Shown piece by piece: positions 1 to 11,389 of a DNA stretch of 64,000 nucleotides. The stretch is from assembly GCF_003286085.1 (NCBI RefSeq), contig NW_020825289.1:6944001-7008000 (forward strand), written 5' to 3'. This DNA comes from Drosophila persimilis. Lineage: Eukaryota; Arthropoda; Insecta; Diptera; Drosophilidae. The notes below the pieces were generated by a model. That model did not search any database. It saw nothing but the letters and a program-made list of their open reading frames with translations, and had not been told where the DNA came from. The translations under genes were made by a program, and so were the position numbers. Each line of letters opens with the position of its first letter. The stretch's first letter is position 1.

Positions 1-151
1 GTCCTTTGAAAAAACGGGGGTTCAAACTCAAAGTGCTAGACCGAACCGAACGAATCGAAATGGAACCGTACCACCGTGCGAAGGGTTGCTCGACGGTCTC
101 TCTCTCCCCGAGAAGTGTATGCCAGTGTATGGATGTGTGCTTGTGCTAGTA

Positions 152-197
<46 letters not shown>

Positions 198-3100
198 TAC
201 GGTAAAAGGAACACATTTGGATGCCAGACGACTGCTGCGTCTCGACTCCCTGTGCGACATTACGAGCCCGTTGGAACGTCAAAGAGTGTACGCGGCAGCA
301 GGGGCTAGCACGGGCAGCGGCAGCGGCAGAGTTCGAATCGATTTTGGAATTCGTCTCGTGCCGAGGAGTGCGTGGAAAATGCTGATAAATGGGAGTTAGA
401 TTCTGAATCTCTGGGCCCTGGTCCAGGATCCCCCCAGCAGCTTTCCCTGCCATGGCCGTTGCCATGCTAATGAGACCCCCCGAAATGGGGCCCTCCACAG
501 CAAATGCAGTTGCAGCTCCACTGCATATCAGAGCCAAAGTACCCCCCAATATGACCGATAAGTCGTAAGGCCTGGTCCCTGCCCCGTTCGGTGGGTGGTT
601 GTGGTAGTGGTGGGTGGCTTGCTTTGTTTGCCCACGTCGACTGATAAGATAAGCAATAGCCCAAGTCTGACATCAGGGCCTGGACCTCCGAACCAAACCA
701 GCACCGACCCTTGGAGCCGCCGAGCCAGCGACGTTGCCCCGCTGTTGTTGTCCCCACGCTCGTGACTCGCCTCGACGATATCTTACGCCTGCGTTTCAGA
801 AAATTCAAAATTCATAGAATGCAAATGTTGGTTAAACAACATTTTGCCCGGCACACGAGCGCACTCCCAGTTTTAGCTCCAGTCGTCGCAGTTGGGGCAC
901 ATGCAGAAATAGACGCAGAGGCAGAGAAACAGAGACCACACCGATTCAGGCCTCAGCCAGAGAAAGACAGAAAGAGAGAGAAAGAGCTTGAGTCAGGTTT
1001 TGTGTGTTGAATTTTAACTAAAACGAACTTAAGCGGGCCTTTCAATCCAAGTTATAGCATTAGAAATACCCGACTTTGAGGCGGAATTTCCGTTCCGTTC
1101 CAAGATGAGCTTCGCTGTGTTCTCTGAGCGAGGGTATTTCGCTCGTATTAAAAACGCATAAGCTATAATGTAACAATTCATCAGAAATGCAGCTGTGACT
1201 GAACAAAGAATTTTTTCAGTGGAAAAATAGCATAAAACTTCTGTGAAGTTCGATTACAGGGAACTACCACATCTGATGTCGCTCTGGATTGGTGCATCTT
1301 TGAGTGCAACAATTCTGCTATAATTTAGTAACAAAGTCTGGACAATCTGCCATTCATACATATATCATATTTATTTATGTACGCATGTATAAAGTTTATA
1401 CATAATCTCTTTATACTTAATCTTTTCCTATGTGTTTTAGATTTACCGCATAGTTCTGTCTGTGACCACGAAATCAGGTCTAAGCGCTAATCTATCAATC
1501 TGAGTTCTGTTTCGGGCTCTAATCCCCGTTTAAAGCTTTAAGAGTGGGCACCGCTGATTCCAGGCGGTGAAAATTCCCAATTGGATGGCCTCCACATACA
1601 CATACATACGTTTATATACGTTTAAGTACATATATACATATACATAAATACATATGTATATGTATAAATGTTAATCAAACACACAGACAAAGACTCACGC
1701 ACACGCACAATTGACGCATACGCACATTTAATGCAAATTTAAGCAGTTAGCAAGCAAGTAAAACCGTTATGTGCCACACAGGCCTACGAACATGCGTGTT
1801 CGAGTGCATGTAGTATGTGTTTGTAAATGCATCGCTGCTTGCACATACATAATGCAGGGAATATAAATAATTGCAATACATAAGAGGAGTCCGTGTGTGT
1901 GTGTGTGTCCCTTGCATAACCGCATATGCAGTACATGCATAAGTATATACATACATACACACATATGTATGACCACATATGTACATACATACATACTACA
2001 TATATCGGCATCTGCATCTCTGGCTGGCTGCACATTTCATTGGAATTGCATTAGTGTTGCCCTTTGTTCATTACAAAATGCAGCAGACACGCACACTCGT
2101 GTCCGGGACATGGAATAAAATGAATTGCCAGCAAAATATTTACGCATTTGTTGGATAAGATAAACAACTGCCATTCTCGACCCATCCAACCATCCCATCC
2201 CATCACCCAGAATCGTTGAAAACACATACGATTTGCTTGGTTTTTTATACATATTTAATTTATTTTCTCCTCCTTCCGCATGATCCGTTCGTCGTCTCCT
2301 TTCTGGGGGCTTCTCCGTCAACGTGACACAACAGAAATATCAATCAATAAATCAATCAATCAATCAATGGAGATCTTAGGGCTAGGGGTAAACGGGTAAT
2401 GTAATCAAAAATCAAGGATCTCAAGAATCAACATAGTTAATAATAATAGTTTTGCAAAAAGAATTAAGGCATTCGGTATATTGCGGCTCAACAAAAGTTC
2501 TTCGAATCGGGACTCCAGTACTTAACATAACATTGGAATTACAATATTTATTTAGTTTTTTATTTAATTTAGTTTAATTTATTCTTTATATTTTTTGTTT
2601 GTTTGGAAGGTTTTGTCCCTTGTTTCTGCTTAAATAAAATTACGTAATTCTTGTTTTAGCATTTTTGTTTAATTTTGTTTGCTTGTGTTTTTTTATACAA
2701 TACATTTTATATCACAATAGAAAAAAGAATTAATTCGTATATTCTTTTCAATCGTTATCGCGCTCTTTTTTCGGGTTTCCTTCGCTTTTTTTTGCTTACT
2801 TATAAATTAAACAATAAAAAATGTACAGAATTTTCTTTAACGTTTGTGTGTGTGTGTGTGTTGGTGAGTTTTTCGCTATGTTTTCCTCTTCATTTTCGTA
2901 TTTGACTAATTGTGGCTTTACGAATGATAAAACTAAAAACTAGAAATTAAATTTACGCATTTTCTTTAAGTTCTACTATTAACATGTTTTTTTGCTTAGA
3001 TTTTCGTGTTTTCTTTAATTTGTAATCAACTAAATTAAACGGCATAACTAACGGACGCTGTACTAAAGCGAATTCGCAAACGAAGCGCAGAAGGAGCTGA

Positions 3101-4549
3101 CGGGAGGAACAAAGAAGAAACAGAACAAAAAGAGAACACAAACAATATAAGGTGAAACGGGGAGCAGAGCAGTGAGAGCGAGGATGATAAAAGCTATAGA
3201 GACACAGCAACAAAGAGCAAATGCTGGGGTGGTGGAGCAGCGGTAGTGAACGAAGTCAAAGTTGCACCCAAAGTATATTAGTCATTCCAGGTGAGGTATT
3301 CCCGAAGTCACATAAGTGCCTATATTAAGAAGTCAGAGAGAGAGAGTGTCCAACTGTTTAACCTGCGATTTAATGAACCTCTGATACATGAAACCATCAT
3401 GCATGAAACTATCATCCTTTGAGCTCTGGGTATGCCCCACCTTATACAGATTATACCTTGGTTGAGCCCCGTCTCAGAAAGCTTAAAGCTGCCTTCCTAC
3501 CTCTCTTCTCCCTACACTTCATTCCACACACATACCATACACACACAGTCAAGGCAGCTGCCGTTGCCGAACATTCTTCATGTTGTTGTTGCAGTTGCTG
3601 CTGCTGCTGTCGCTGTGGCAATGGAGGACGCTGGCTTTTGTAGCCGAAGCGTGAATTAAAATAAACTATTTAAATTTATTTGCATCTGTTTAACGGCGGC
3701 CTGCATTGCACATACATATGCATGTCTCTCTATACTGCGTGCGTGTTTGTGTGTGTGTGTATGTTATAATGTGCTGCGCTGCCCACTCCATCGCACTCTC
3801 CCTCTCCCTCCCTCTCACTCTTACTCGCGCTGCTCCGGCTCTGCTGGTCTCTCATGACGCTTATCGCGCGTCTCCATCGCCATGCACTTTGTTGCTGGCG
3901 GCCATAGCTGCAGTTGTTGTTGTTGCTGCTTTTGCTGTTGTTTCTTTTTTCTCTCGTTTCTGTTTTTTTCCTTTTTTATCGCTGCGTGCGTGTAAGCCGA
4001 CGCCAGTGGGGGCCTCGTCCCACCGCTCTCCCCCCCTTAGGAACCAGCGGCACAACACACAGAGCAAGCTCCATGACGCCGCCGTCGCTCCACCTCACTC
4101 TCCCACTCTTTCGCTCTTGCTGTGTCTCAGTGTTAGTGTGTCTGTGTGTATGTTTCATTGTTTGCTCTTTGTTGTTGTTTCTGCCTCCGCCTGTTTCTAC
4201 GTCTCTTTCTGACACTCCACCTCTCCCCATCGGCTCTCCGTTTCTACTCGATTCGTACGAAAAAATTTAGTACAGCGTGTGGTATGGCAAACGAAAGCTA
4301 TGAGTTTTCAGTGTATCTTGTCTGCCCCGAAGTTGACTTCCCGCCCTGCCAGCCCTTACCATTCCCCTCTCCCTATATAATTACGTGCCACAGCCAGACG
4401 ACATGCAACTTCTCGACACTGGACTGGACACACGGGCAATGGGCATGGGCATGGGCAATCGGCAAGCGGCAATCCGCTATCGGTAGGTAGGATTGAAAGT
4501 CACACGCACACTTCAGGGCCACTCCAAGTGTCTCTCCTCCGCCAGAAGT
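1..4549. other. Non-coding, microsatellite-rich region downstream of Ppa
   Basis: I see no convincing gene here. The stretch holds a (GT)n tract near 154-194, several CA/CATA-rich tracts (1,600-2,000), an AATC-type repeat (about 2,340-2,366), AT-rich DNA (2,500-3,050) and pyrimidine-rich low-complexity sequence with CTG/GTT runs (3,570-4,200). An AATAAA on the minus strand near 3,675-3,680 could end the Ppa transcript, giving a 3' UTR of roughly 0.9 kb. Open frames in this region run through microsatellites and are not credible proteins. Confidence 0.6.
154..194. repeat. (GT)n microsatellite
   Basis: About 20 uninterrupted GT dinucleotides lie inside a purine/pyrimidine-alternating stretch. 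This is a simple repeat with no coding content. Confidence 0.95.
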
Positions 4550-4684
4550 CTAGCCCAGACCAGCATTGGTATTGGAACTCGTGTTGGGATTGCTATTAGT
4601 GGTGGAGCTCTTCCTCTTGAGCGCCGATGCTGCCGCTTCTGCTGCCTCCGCCTCCGCACAGGCATTGCAGTCGTGGTGGACGCA
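4550..4684 (-). other. In-frame open extension after the Ppa stop codon (readthrough candidate)
   Basis: Directly after the Ppa TGA the same reading frame continues for 44 sense codons to a TAG at 4,550-4,552. It begins CVHHDCNAC, passes through an Ala/Glu-rich part and a KRKSS basic patch, and ends in Asn/Thr/Ser-rich sequence. Stop-codon readthrough is well established in Drosophila, often at TGA. The base after this stop is T, not the leakiest C. The extension could also be chance, since G+C-rich sequence has few stops. Conservation was not testable here. Confidence 0.35.
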
Positions 4685-6274
4685 TCATCTGACCAGCCAC
4701 AGGCCCAGGTTGAGCTTCTGCAGCTTAGGCAGCTTCATGATGATGTCGATGCCCTTGGAGCTCAGCTGCGTGCAGCCGTAGAGATCGATGGTCTTGAGGT
4801 TGGTGAGATCCTCGGCGAGAGTCTGCAGGCCCTTGTCGGTGATGCGGCTGCACTGGCCGATGTTAAGGTTCTCCAACTCCTGCAGCGACTTGGCGATCTT
4901 CACCATGCCCTGGTCCGTAATCTGACACTGGTTGAGGGAGAGGGAGCGCAGGCGGTAGAGACCCTGGGCGATGTGCGTCAGAGCCTGATCGCTGATCTTG
5001 TCGCAGAAGCTCACGTCCAGGGAGTTGATGCCGCTGCCACCCTCTGTGAGGTAGGCCATCCCAATGTCCGAGATGTTGTCGCAGGAGCGTAGATTCAGCT
5101 GCTCCAGCTTGGGCATGCGCGCCAGATGCTTCAATCCGCTGTCCGTCACGGAGACGCAGAAGCTCAGGTTGATGGACTTCAGGGAGGTGAGGCCCTGGGC
5201 GATGTGCCCTAGCGCCTCGTCGCTTAGCCGCTGACAGTCCTGCAGTCCAAGGTGCTCCAGCTGGAGGTTGCCTTCGGCCGTCTCGCGGCTGAAACCGGCC
5301 AGGTGACCAATGCCCTGGTCACTGATGTGCCAGCAGGAGCGCAGGTTGAGGTGGCGTAACTTCTTCAGGCCCCACGCGATCAGCAGGAGGCCGGTGTTGG
5401 TGATGTTGCAGCAGCCGCCCAGCTCCAGATTCTCCAGGTTGCGCAGGTGCTGTGCGATCCGTCCGAGACTCGTGTCCGTGATCTGTTTGCAGAGCGATAG
5501 GTCCAGCGTCTTTAGGTTGGGCAGGTCGACGCTGAAGGCGTGTCCCAGGTTCATGTCCGCCACATTGAAGCATCCGCTGAGGTTCAGCGATGTCAGGGCC
5601 GGCACACCGAGCACCAGATCCTTGAGCGCGCGGCGCAGGGATAGGATCTGCACCTTCTTGATTCCACGCCTCACCAGACAGTTGAAGAGGCTGGGGCTGG
5701 AGCGCTTCAGGTGCAGCTTGGCCTCAACCCCCTTCCACACGCTCTTGGCATAGGCTGCGTCCCGCCAGGCGCTGCACACTTGGGCCGCACGGCCCAGATC
5801 CCTCACAGGCAGGTGCTCGAAGATCTGCTCGAGCAACTCCGGGAAGAGGTTGCTGATGTGCGTGCCCTCCACTGGGGGTGGGCTCTCCGGCGAGGCGGGT
5901 CTGTGCTGGTGGTGGTGATGATGGTGATGGTGGTGCTGCGCATGGGCTGCTGCCGCTGCAGCAGCGGCTGCAGCCGCGGCCGCATGTTGCAGGTATAGCG
6001 CCGGTGGAAGGGTCTGCAGCTGCGGGCGGTGGTGCAATGCGTAGGGCGTGAAGCGCAGCAGGTGGTGGGCGCTGCGTGTGAGGCCGGGTAGCTCAGTCTG
6101 TGGGTAGAGTTCGTCCATGCCCCACACGGGGGCGCCATTAGCTCCACTGGGAGCGGCTCCACTCGCTGCGGCTGTGCTGCCTCCGCCGCCATGATAGTTG
6201 GTAAGAGCGGCCGCCGTCTGCAGGGAAATGGTCGTCTGATGGTGGAAGGGCAGAAGCTCTGTGTTGGTGGCCAT
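4685..6274 (-). CDS. Ppa: Partner of paired: F-box/leucine-rich repeat protein (FBXL14 family)
   Basis: An intronless 529-codon reading frame encodes the substrate-recognition subunit of an SCF ubiquitin ligase. In flies Ppa promotes turnover of the Paired transcription factor, and its vertebrate relative FBXL14 targets Snail-type factors. Visible features are a Gln/Gly/Ala-rich N terminus, a poly-Ala run at about residues 98-110, a poly-His run at about 114-122, an F-box at about 139-185 (FPELLEQIFEHLP), then a run of cysteine-containing LRRs to the end (repeated LxxLNLSGC-type units). The protein ends LNLGLWLVR before TGA at 4,685-4,687. Total length is close to the family's usual size. The same frame stays open past the TGA (see the extension entry). 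The start is the first ATG, at 6,274, and it precedes everything recognisable. Confidence 0.95.
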   Translation of the reverse strand: MATNTELLPFHHQTTISLQTAAALTNYHGGGGSTAAASGAAPSGANGAPVWGMDELYPQTELPGLTRSAHHLLRFTPYALHHRPQLQTLPPALYLQHAAAAAAAAAAAAAHAQHHHHHHHHHQHRPASPESPPPVEGTHISNLFPELLEQIFEHLPVRDLGRAAQVCSAWRDAAYAKSVWKGVEAKLHLKRSSPSLFNCLVRRGIKKVQILSLRRALKDLVLGVPALTSLNLSGCFNVADMNLGHAFSVDLPNLKTLDLSLCKQITDTSLGRIAQHLRNLENLELGGCCNITNTGLLLIAWGLKKLRHLNLRSCWHISDQGIGHLAGFSRETAEGNLQLEHLGLQDCQRLSDEALGHIAQGLTSLKSINLSFCVSVTDSGLKHLARMPKLEQLNLRSCDNISDIGMAYLTEGGSGINSLDVSFCDKISDQALTHIAQGLYRLRSLSLNQCQITDQGMVKIAKSLQELENLNIGQCSRITDKGLQTLAEDLTNLKTIDLYGCTQLSSKGIDIIMKLPKLQKLNLGLWLVR

Positions 6275-9081
6275 GCTCCTCGGCGTCCTGCTGCTACCTC
6301 TTTCTCTTCCTCTAGCTATTTCGCTGATTACTCTGTCTGCAGGAGACTCTTTGCTTTGTGGCTGTATAGAAGGTTCTATTATGACGGGTTCACTACGTAG
6401 ATGCGTCTTATATACGTCGCATTTTACTCGGTACGCGGCAGTTTCAAGGGGGAAATGGTACGAAAGATGTTCTTAGGTTGCACTGGGACTAGAACTGGGA
6501 TGTCCGCGAGATTATTCTGGTTCTGTTTATACTGATACTGATTCACTCGTGTTGCACTCTGGCTTGCGACTCTTGCACTCTGACTGTAGCACTTGGGGGG
6601 CCTTTGGCTTGGCTTGGATGGTGGGTAAATCCAAATGTCGTTAGTGTTCGAGAGATCCAAGACGCGCGCAACCGAACCGGACGACGTTGAGAGAAAAACT
6701 ACGCTCGCTTTGGCCGCAGCAGCGTTGCTTATAGTAAAACGACAGAGAGATAGAATCCCCTGTGTTCGCGTGTGTGTGTGCGAGTCGAGTATCTGTGTGA
6801 ACAGGCAGTCGAATTCAGCAATGGCTGACTGTGCTCAAAGCAGGTAGAGCAGTGCGCTCTCTCTCTCTCAGTCTCTCGGTCTGAAGCTGAATTGAGAGGC
6901 ATGGAGGTTTTTGTGATATTTGGCTTGTTTTCGGCTAGATTTTGTGGCAACTTTGTACATAAGGGATTCAATAAGATTGATGTGGGATATCATCATATGC
7001 TATGTTTCTTCAAACATGTTCATAATACATATTTTAGAGCAATTTCAACTTAGTTCTGCCAATCAACTGATTCCAATAGCAGCGAAAATGTTCATCTTGA
7101 ACAGCATAAAGGAAATAAAAGATGAGAAACCTTGACATCATAATTATTTAGATAGGACCATAGAACAAGTTTGAAAAATTAGAAAAGTTCAGTAAAATCT
7201 GACAACATATAACAAAAAATAAAATACAGCCATTTATATTAAAAAGCTTGAGCTAATGCTTAATTTTTACCATAATTAAAAAAAATAAAATAACATGAGT
7301 TAGCAAATGTTATGTGATAACCACTTAAAATACAGTTAAAAATACATAGAGTACATCAATTTTATAAAATTCTTAATGGACGTATTGCTCAACGAGAAAA
7401 AAATCTATATTTTATGGCTTGCCAATTTTGTCAGCACTGAAAAAGGCTAGCGTTTGAGAGCGAGAGTCTCTCCATCTGCATCTGTACTAGTGGCTCTCTC
7501 AGGCTAGAGAGATAGATTCCAAGATTGAAAGAGAGGGAGAGACCGAGCTGAATGCTAGACCTGGCTTGGATTCATCTTGATTTTGGCCCAGGTCTGACTC
7601 TATGGTCGGGTCGGGTCTGGTCCTCAGATTGTGTTCAGGTTCTTCTACAGAGCACAAAGCTTACGTCTCTCAATGCCAAACTCCGACGCATTTGTTTCTG
7701 CCGCTGTTGCATTCCGAAGTCGAGCAGGTACCTGTCTTGCCTCTTTAGCTGCCTCAGTATTTGTGTGTGGCTGTGTGTATCTGTGTGTGCGATCGCTGTT
7801 CGCTACCTGCGAGCGCAACAATACAATCCCGGTTTCCAAGAAAATATTAACGATAACTCCAAAAAATGTTGCCGCACACAGCACATATACAGGCACAAGC
7901 GTAAGCAGGGGCAGGCCTTCGCCGTTTGGGATTTGGGATGATGCACAAAATCCAGCGGATGGAACAACAATAGCGGGAATGCATTGTTATTGATACTAGG
8001 AAAGCGATGCACATTCCCTCTCGCACACAAACACACAGAGACGAACATTTTCTGGGACCTAAAAAAGGAAAACGCCGCCACCAGAGTCGACATCGTCTTC
8101 TTTGCCTTCTAAAAAAAGGGACTAAGACGAGGACTAGGACAACCAGGAGGGTTGTGATAAGAGTAGGGGTAGGGGCGTTGTAGAAATCTGTGTCGCTACC
8201 TGCACCCGCACCCCCGCACGCACATGCAGAGAGAAAGAAAGAGACGACACGCACCAGCATCCTGACTGAAGAGGGAACGGTAAAAGGAATAGCACTCCTA
8301 GGCCCATGCTGATGCCAACCTCTACCCGGATTCCGTGCTCGTACAGTCATTATCCTGGCGAGGAGCAGGAGGATGCCGCAGACGAAGACCAAGAAGGGCA
8401 AGGCGTGCGTACAACTTTTCCAGCGCTACCTGTCCGACCGGTTTGGCCCAAAAGGGCCAATCGCCCTCTATCACTCTTTCGACGTGTCTGGCTATCTGGC
8501 AGGGCAAATAAAAATAATCTCTTCGCTGGAACTCTGGCTCAATCCCTCGTTTCAGCCACACTGCCACTGCCTCCGACTGAAATATAGTGCGGCACATATA
8601 ATAATCGATTGGTTTTCGGCTGCATCTCCTTCGTCATCTTCTCTGTTTTTTGCGTTGCGTTTTGCTTACTATGATCATCATTAAAGCGGTCGCAGAGCAA
8701 CACAGGTAGAGGCAACAGCGGCAACTGCGGAAAAGGTGCAACACGCAGACGCAACTGCGGCAGGGCTGGGCCAGGGCTGGCTGTGGGCAGATGACTAGAG
8801 AGGGGAGGCCCACGCAGCAAACTTGAGGCTTGGGCCAGCCCAGAAGATTCCATCTGTATAGCTACTCGTCTTGCCTACGGATATCAGAATCAAGATACGT
8901 GTATCTATCACTTGAACATCTGCAGATGGCTGACATAAATGTTGCATGTTCCTCCATTTGTTGGCTAGGTTCTTCGACTTAAGAACTTTATTGCACCTGA
9001 TTAAAGAAAACATGGTCAAATTCTGTAATGTTGCTGTTAGGAATGGGAAATTTCATCCTTTGGGATATATATGTGTATTTT
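6275..9081. other. Intergenic region upstream of Ppa
   Basis: No gene is recognised. The part near 6,275-6,900 presumably holds the Ppa promoter and 5' UTR. The rest is AT-rich DNA (7,130-7,420), GA/CT-rich tracts (6,855-6,885 and 7,450-7,545) and mixed low-complexity sequence. Open frames on both strands are short, overlap one another and lack any recognisable protein motif. Confidence 0.55.
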
Positions 9082-9224
9082 TATACCCGATACTCAAAAT
9101 GAGTATTGGGGTATATTAGATTTGTGGTAAAAGTGGATGTGTGTAACGTCCAGAAGGAATCGTTTCCGACCCCATAAAGTATATATATTCTTGATCAGCA
9201 TCAATAGCCGAGTCGATTGAGCCA

Positions 9225-9304
9225 TGTCTGTCTGTCCGTCTGTCCGTCTGTCCGTCTGTCCGTCCGTCCGTCTGTCCGTCTGTCCGTCTGTCCGTCTGTC
9301 CGTC
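9225..9304. repeat. Tandem GTCTGTCC-type minisatellite inside the INE-1-like element
   Basis: Roughly ten copies of an 8-bp unit (TGTCCGTC and one-base variants such as CGTCCGTC) run head to tail. Such arrays are a known internal feature of INE-1/DINE-1 elements. The units lack spacers, so this is not a CRISPR array. Confidence 0.9.
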
Positions 9305-9399
9305 CCCTTCAGCGCCTAATGCTCAAAGACTATAAGAGCTAGAGCAACGATGTTTTGGATCCAGACTTCTGTGATATGTCACTGCTACAAAAATATTTC

Positions 9400-9990
9400 A
9401 AAACTTTGCCCCGCCCACTTCCGCCCCCACAAAGGGCGAAAATCTGTGGCATCCACAATTTTAAAGATACGAGAAAACAAAAAACGCAGAATCGTAGAAG
9501 ATGACTATATCTTCTAGAGTGCAAAATCTGAACCAGATCGTATAATTATTACAGCCAGAATCACGAAAACAATTTCACTCTTTCTCGCTCTGTCTCACTC
9601 TAACACACAGGTTTCATGGTCGGTTTTGCCAATTGCAAAATATGAGTTCAAGGATCTCAGAACCTATAAAAGCCAGAGCAACCAAATTTGGTATCCACAC
9701 TCCTGTGATATCGGACCTTGACCGTTTCCTGTCCAAATTTCGCCACACCCCCTTCCGCCCCCGCAAAGGACGAAAATCTGAGGCAACCACAAATCTCAGA
9801 GACTATTAAGGCTAGAGTAACCAAATTTGGTGCACACACTCCTTTAAGATGTCACTATAAAACGTATATCTCAGAATTTCGCCCCACCCCCATCCGCCCC
9901 CACAAAGGACGAAAATCTGTTGCATCCACAATATTGCAGATTTGAGAAAACTAAAAACGCAGAATCATAGATAATGACCATATCTATTAG
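9400..9990. repeat. Three diverged internal subrepeats of the INE-1-like element
   Basis: Near-copies start around 9,410, 9,735 and 9,880. Each has a pyrimidine-rich lead, CCGCCCCCACAAAG or a close variant, GACGAAAATCTG, then a CATCCACAA- or AACCACAA-like tail. Copies 1 and 3 also share a downstream AAAACGCAGAATC block leading to GACCATATCT-like sequence. The spacing of about 470 bp between copies 1 and 3 suggests an internal duplication of part of the element. Confidence 0.75.
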
Positions 9991-11014
9991 ATTGCTGAAT
10001 CTGGATCAGATCAGATCATTTTTATAGCCAAAAGGAACAAATCAATTTGCAGTGGCTACGCAGCGCCCGACGTCACGCTCAGACTGATTTTCTGTCTCTC
10101 TCGCACGCACTCTTTGTCGTGTCGTTAAATATTAGCGGCGTCTGCCGGAGGAGAGCCATACTGACTTAGTATCGGGTATAACCGTAGAGTTGCGGTGTCC
10201 GCAGCAACTCACAACGTTCCCCCTCGTTTCTTCTACCCTTTAAGCCAAGCCATGAAAAGGCCTGCATGTCCTCCAGAACGAGGCCAACAGTAAGGATCTG
10301 GGAGATGAGCAGCTTGTTAGGTGACAAATATCCATAAGTCCTTAGGAAAATCATCTTTGGATGGGGATTGGGCTTGATATACCGTTTGTTCTCTGATCAA
10401 ACCATGCCATTGCTTTATGAAGAGAAGGATCTGAACTATCCCAAAGTACATCTATAGTAAAGCTGCCAGAGCCACAGTCATACATACATAATCTAGATAG
10501 AGCCAGTGGTGAGGGTAGAGCATATTGTGGCATTAAGTACTGCGGGAGAATCATACAAAAGGCACCGCCATCAAGACCAATTGATGTTATCGCCATCTCT
10601 GACCATTTTGTGGTTTGCCCGCATCTCTCTGCCGTACTGACCCCTGGCAGTGGATGTGGATGCCCAGGCGAAAGGGTGTGAGCAAGTTGGTGGCGTTGTG
10701 AGTGAACGCCGAGTCGGCAAGCATCAACAGCGGCGTCAAGCTGTGACAGATTTGTTACAGAACATCACATAATTTGCCTGTGATGGCAATCTGCTCACGC
10801 ACCGCAGATATTGTTGCACAGCGGTCCAAAGAAAGTGTCTCAAGTTAACCCGCAGATCATTGGAACGAATCTATTTTGGGCTGGCAAACTCATAGAATCG
10901 CCAGAACGAAATAATAAATGCACAGACTATAATCCCTATCGGCAGAAAGAGAACTTTATCGATCACTTAACTCATCTTCTGCAGGACATAGAGAGAGCAG
11001 ACACTTCAGAATAC

Positions 11015-11385
11015 TCATTCCAGGCACCTAATCTTGTCTTCCATCTTTGGGTGTGTCCTACAGCTCAGCCTTAGTGGAAAGGAAAATACCACAAAGAGAG
11101 ACAGTTCCCTTGGGACTCGACACTTGTTCAGCTCTCGGAATATCCTCCACTTCAACGCTCTCCTGACAATCAGAGTGCTGCGAAAAAACTGTAAATTGAA
11201 ACCGGATTGAGAGGTCCGTAGACCCTGGAGGGTTGTCATCTCAAGTGCAAAGTTCCGCTGCAGCTCAAGGAGATTTCTGGCGAAGTCGACATCCGTTAGA
11301 GAGCAGAATTTGGGTAGACATAGATCAAAATTAAGTCGACTTCCAGGAATTAGTGTTGCTGTGAGTACAAGAAGTTCTAAAAACT
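11015..11385 (-). other. Coding-like relic or unrecognised exon (secreted/membrane protein type)
   Basis: On the minus strand a frame of roughly 115-120 codons stays open, preceded by possible acceptors (TTTTTAG, then ACTCACAG near 11,371). It begins with a hydrophobic stretch (LLVLTATLIPG) and continues to a FDLCLPKFCSLTD segment. That segment resembles the CxPxxCS pattern of nose-resistant-to-fluoxetine (NRF) type N-terminal domains, followed by a plausible amphipathic helix. Neighbouring DNA to 10,190 has other protein-like fragments in several frames broken by stops. This looks like a decayed gene beside the INE-1-like insertion. The family link is weak and rests on a few residues. Confidence 0.25.
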
Positions 11386-11389
11386 AAAT

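Larger units (their letters stand above)
9082..10180. mobile_element. INE-1/DINE-1-like non-autonomous element
   Basis: A 1.1 kb block begins TATACCCGATACT and ends with its exact inverse, AGTATCGGGTATA, a perfect 13-bp terminal inverted repeat. Near the left end lie the phrases TATATATTCTTGATCAGCAT and AATAGCCGAGTCGAT followed by a GTCTGTCC tandem array. From memory this arrangement is typical of Drosophila INE-1 (DINE-1, DNAREP1) elements, which are Helitron-related and carry no protein. The interior has three diverged copies of a unit with CCGCCCCCACAAAG and GACGAAAATCTG. No transposase frame is present. Family naming is by recall and should be confirmed against a repeat library. Confidence 0.8.

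Noticed and set aside
3706-4270. Overlapping plus-strand ORFs of 118-168 codons
   Set aside because: The DNA is pyrimidine-rich low-complexity sequence translating to Leu/Ser/Val/Cys runs in every frame. There is no recognisable protein.
5310-5998. ORFs opposite to and out of frame with Ppa
   Set aside because: They are shadows of the leucine-rich repeat coding sequence on the minus strand.
9225-9304. Regular short tandem array resembling a CRISPR or satellite locus
   Set aside because: The 8-bp units have no spacers, lie inside an INE-1-like element, and the genome is an insect's.
10166-10354. Minus-strand ORF with YGYLSPNK and QAF-LGLKG phrases resembling a matrix metalloproteinase propeptide
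   Set aside because: The match is short and lacks the cysteine switch. No catalytic domain follows, because the frame enters the INE-1-like element. I could not support the family.
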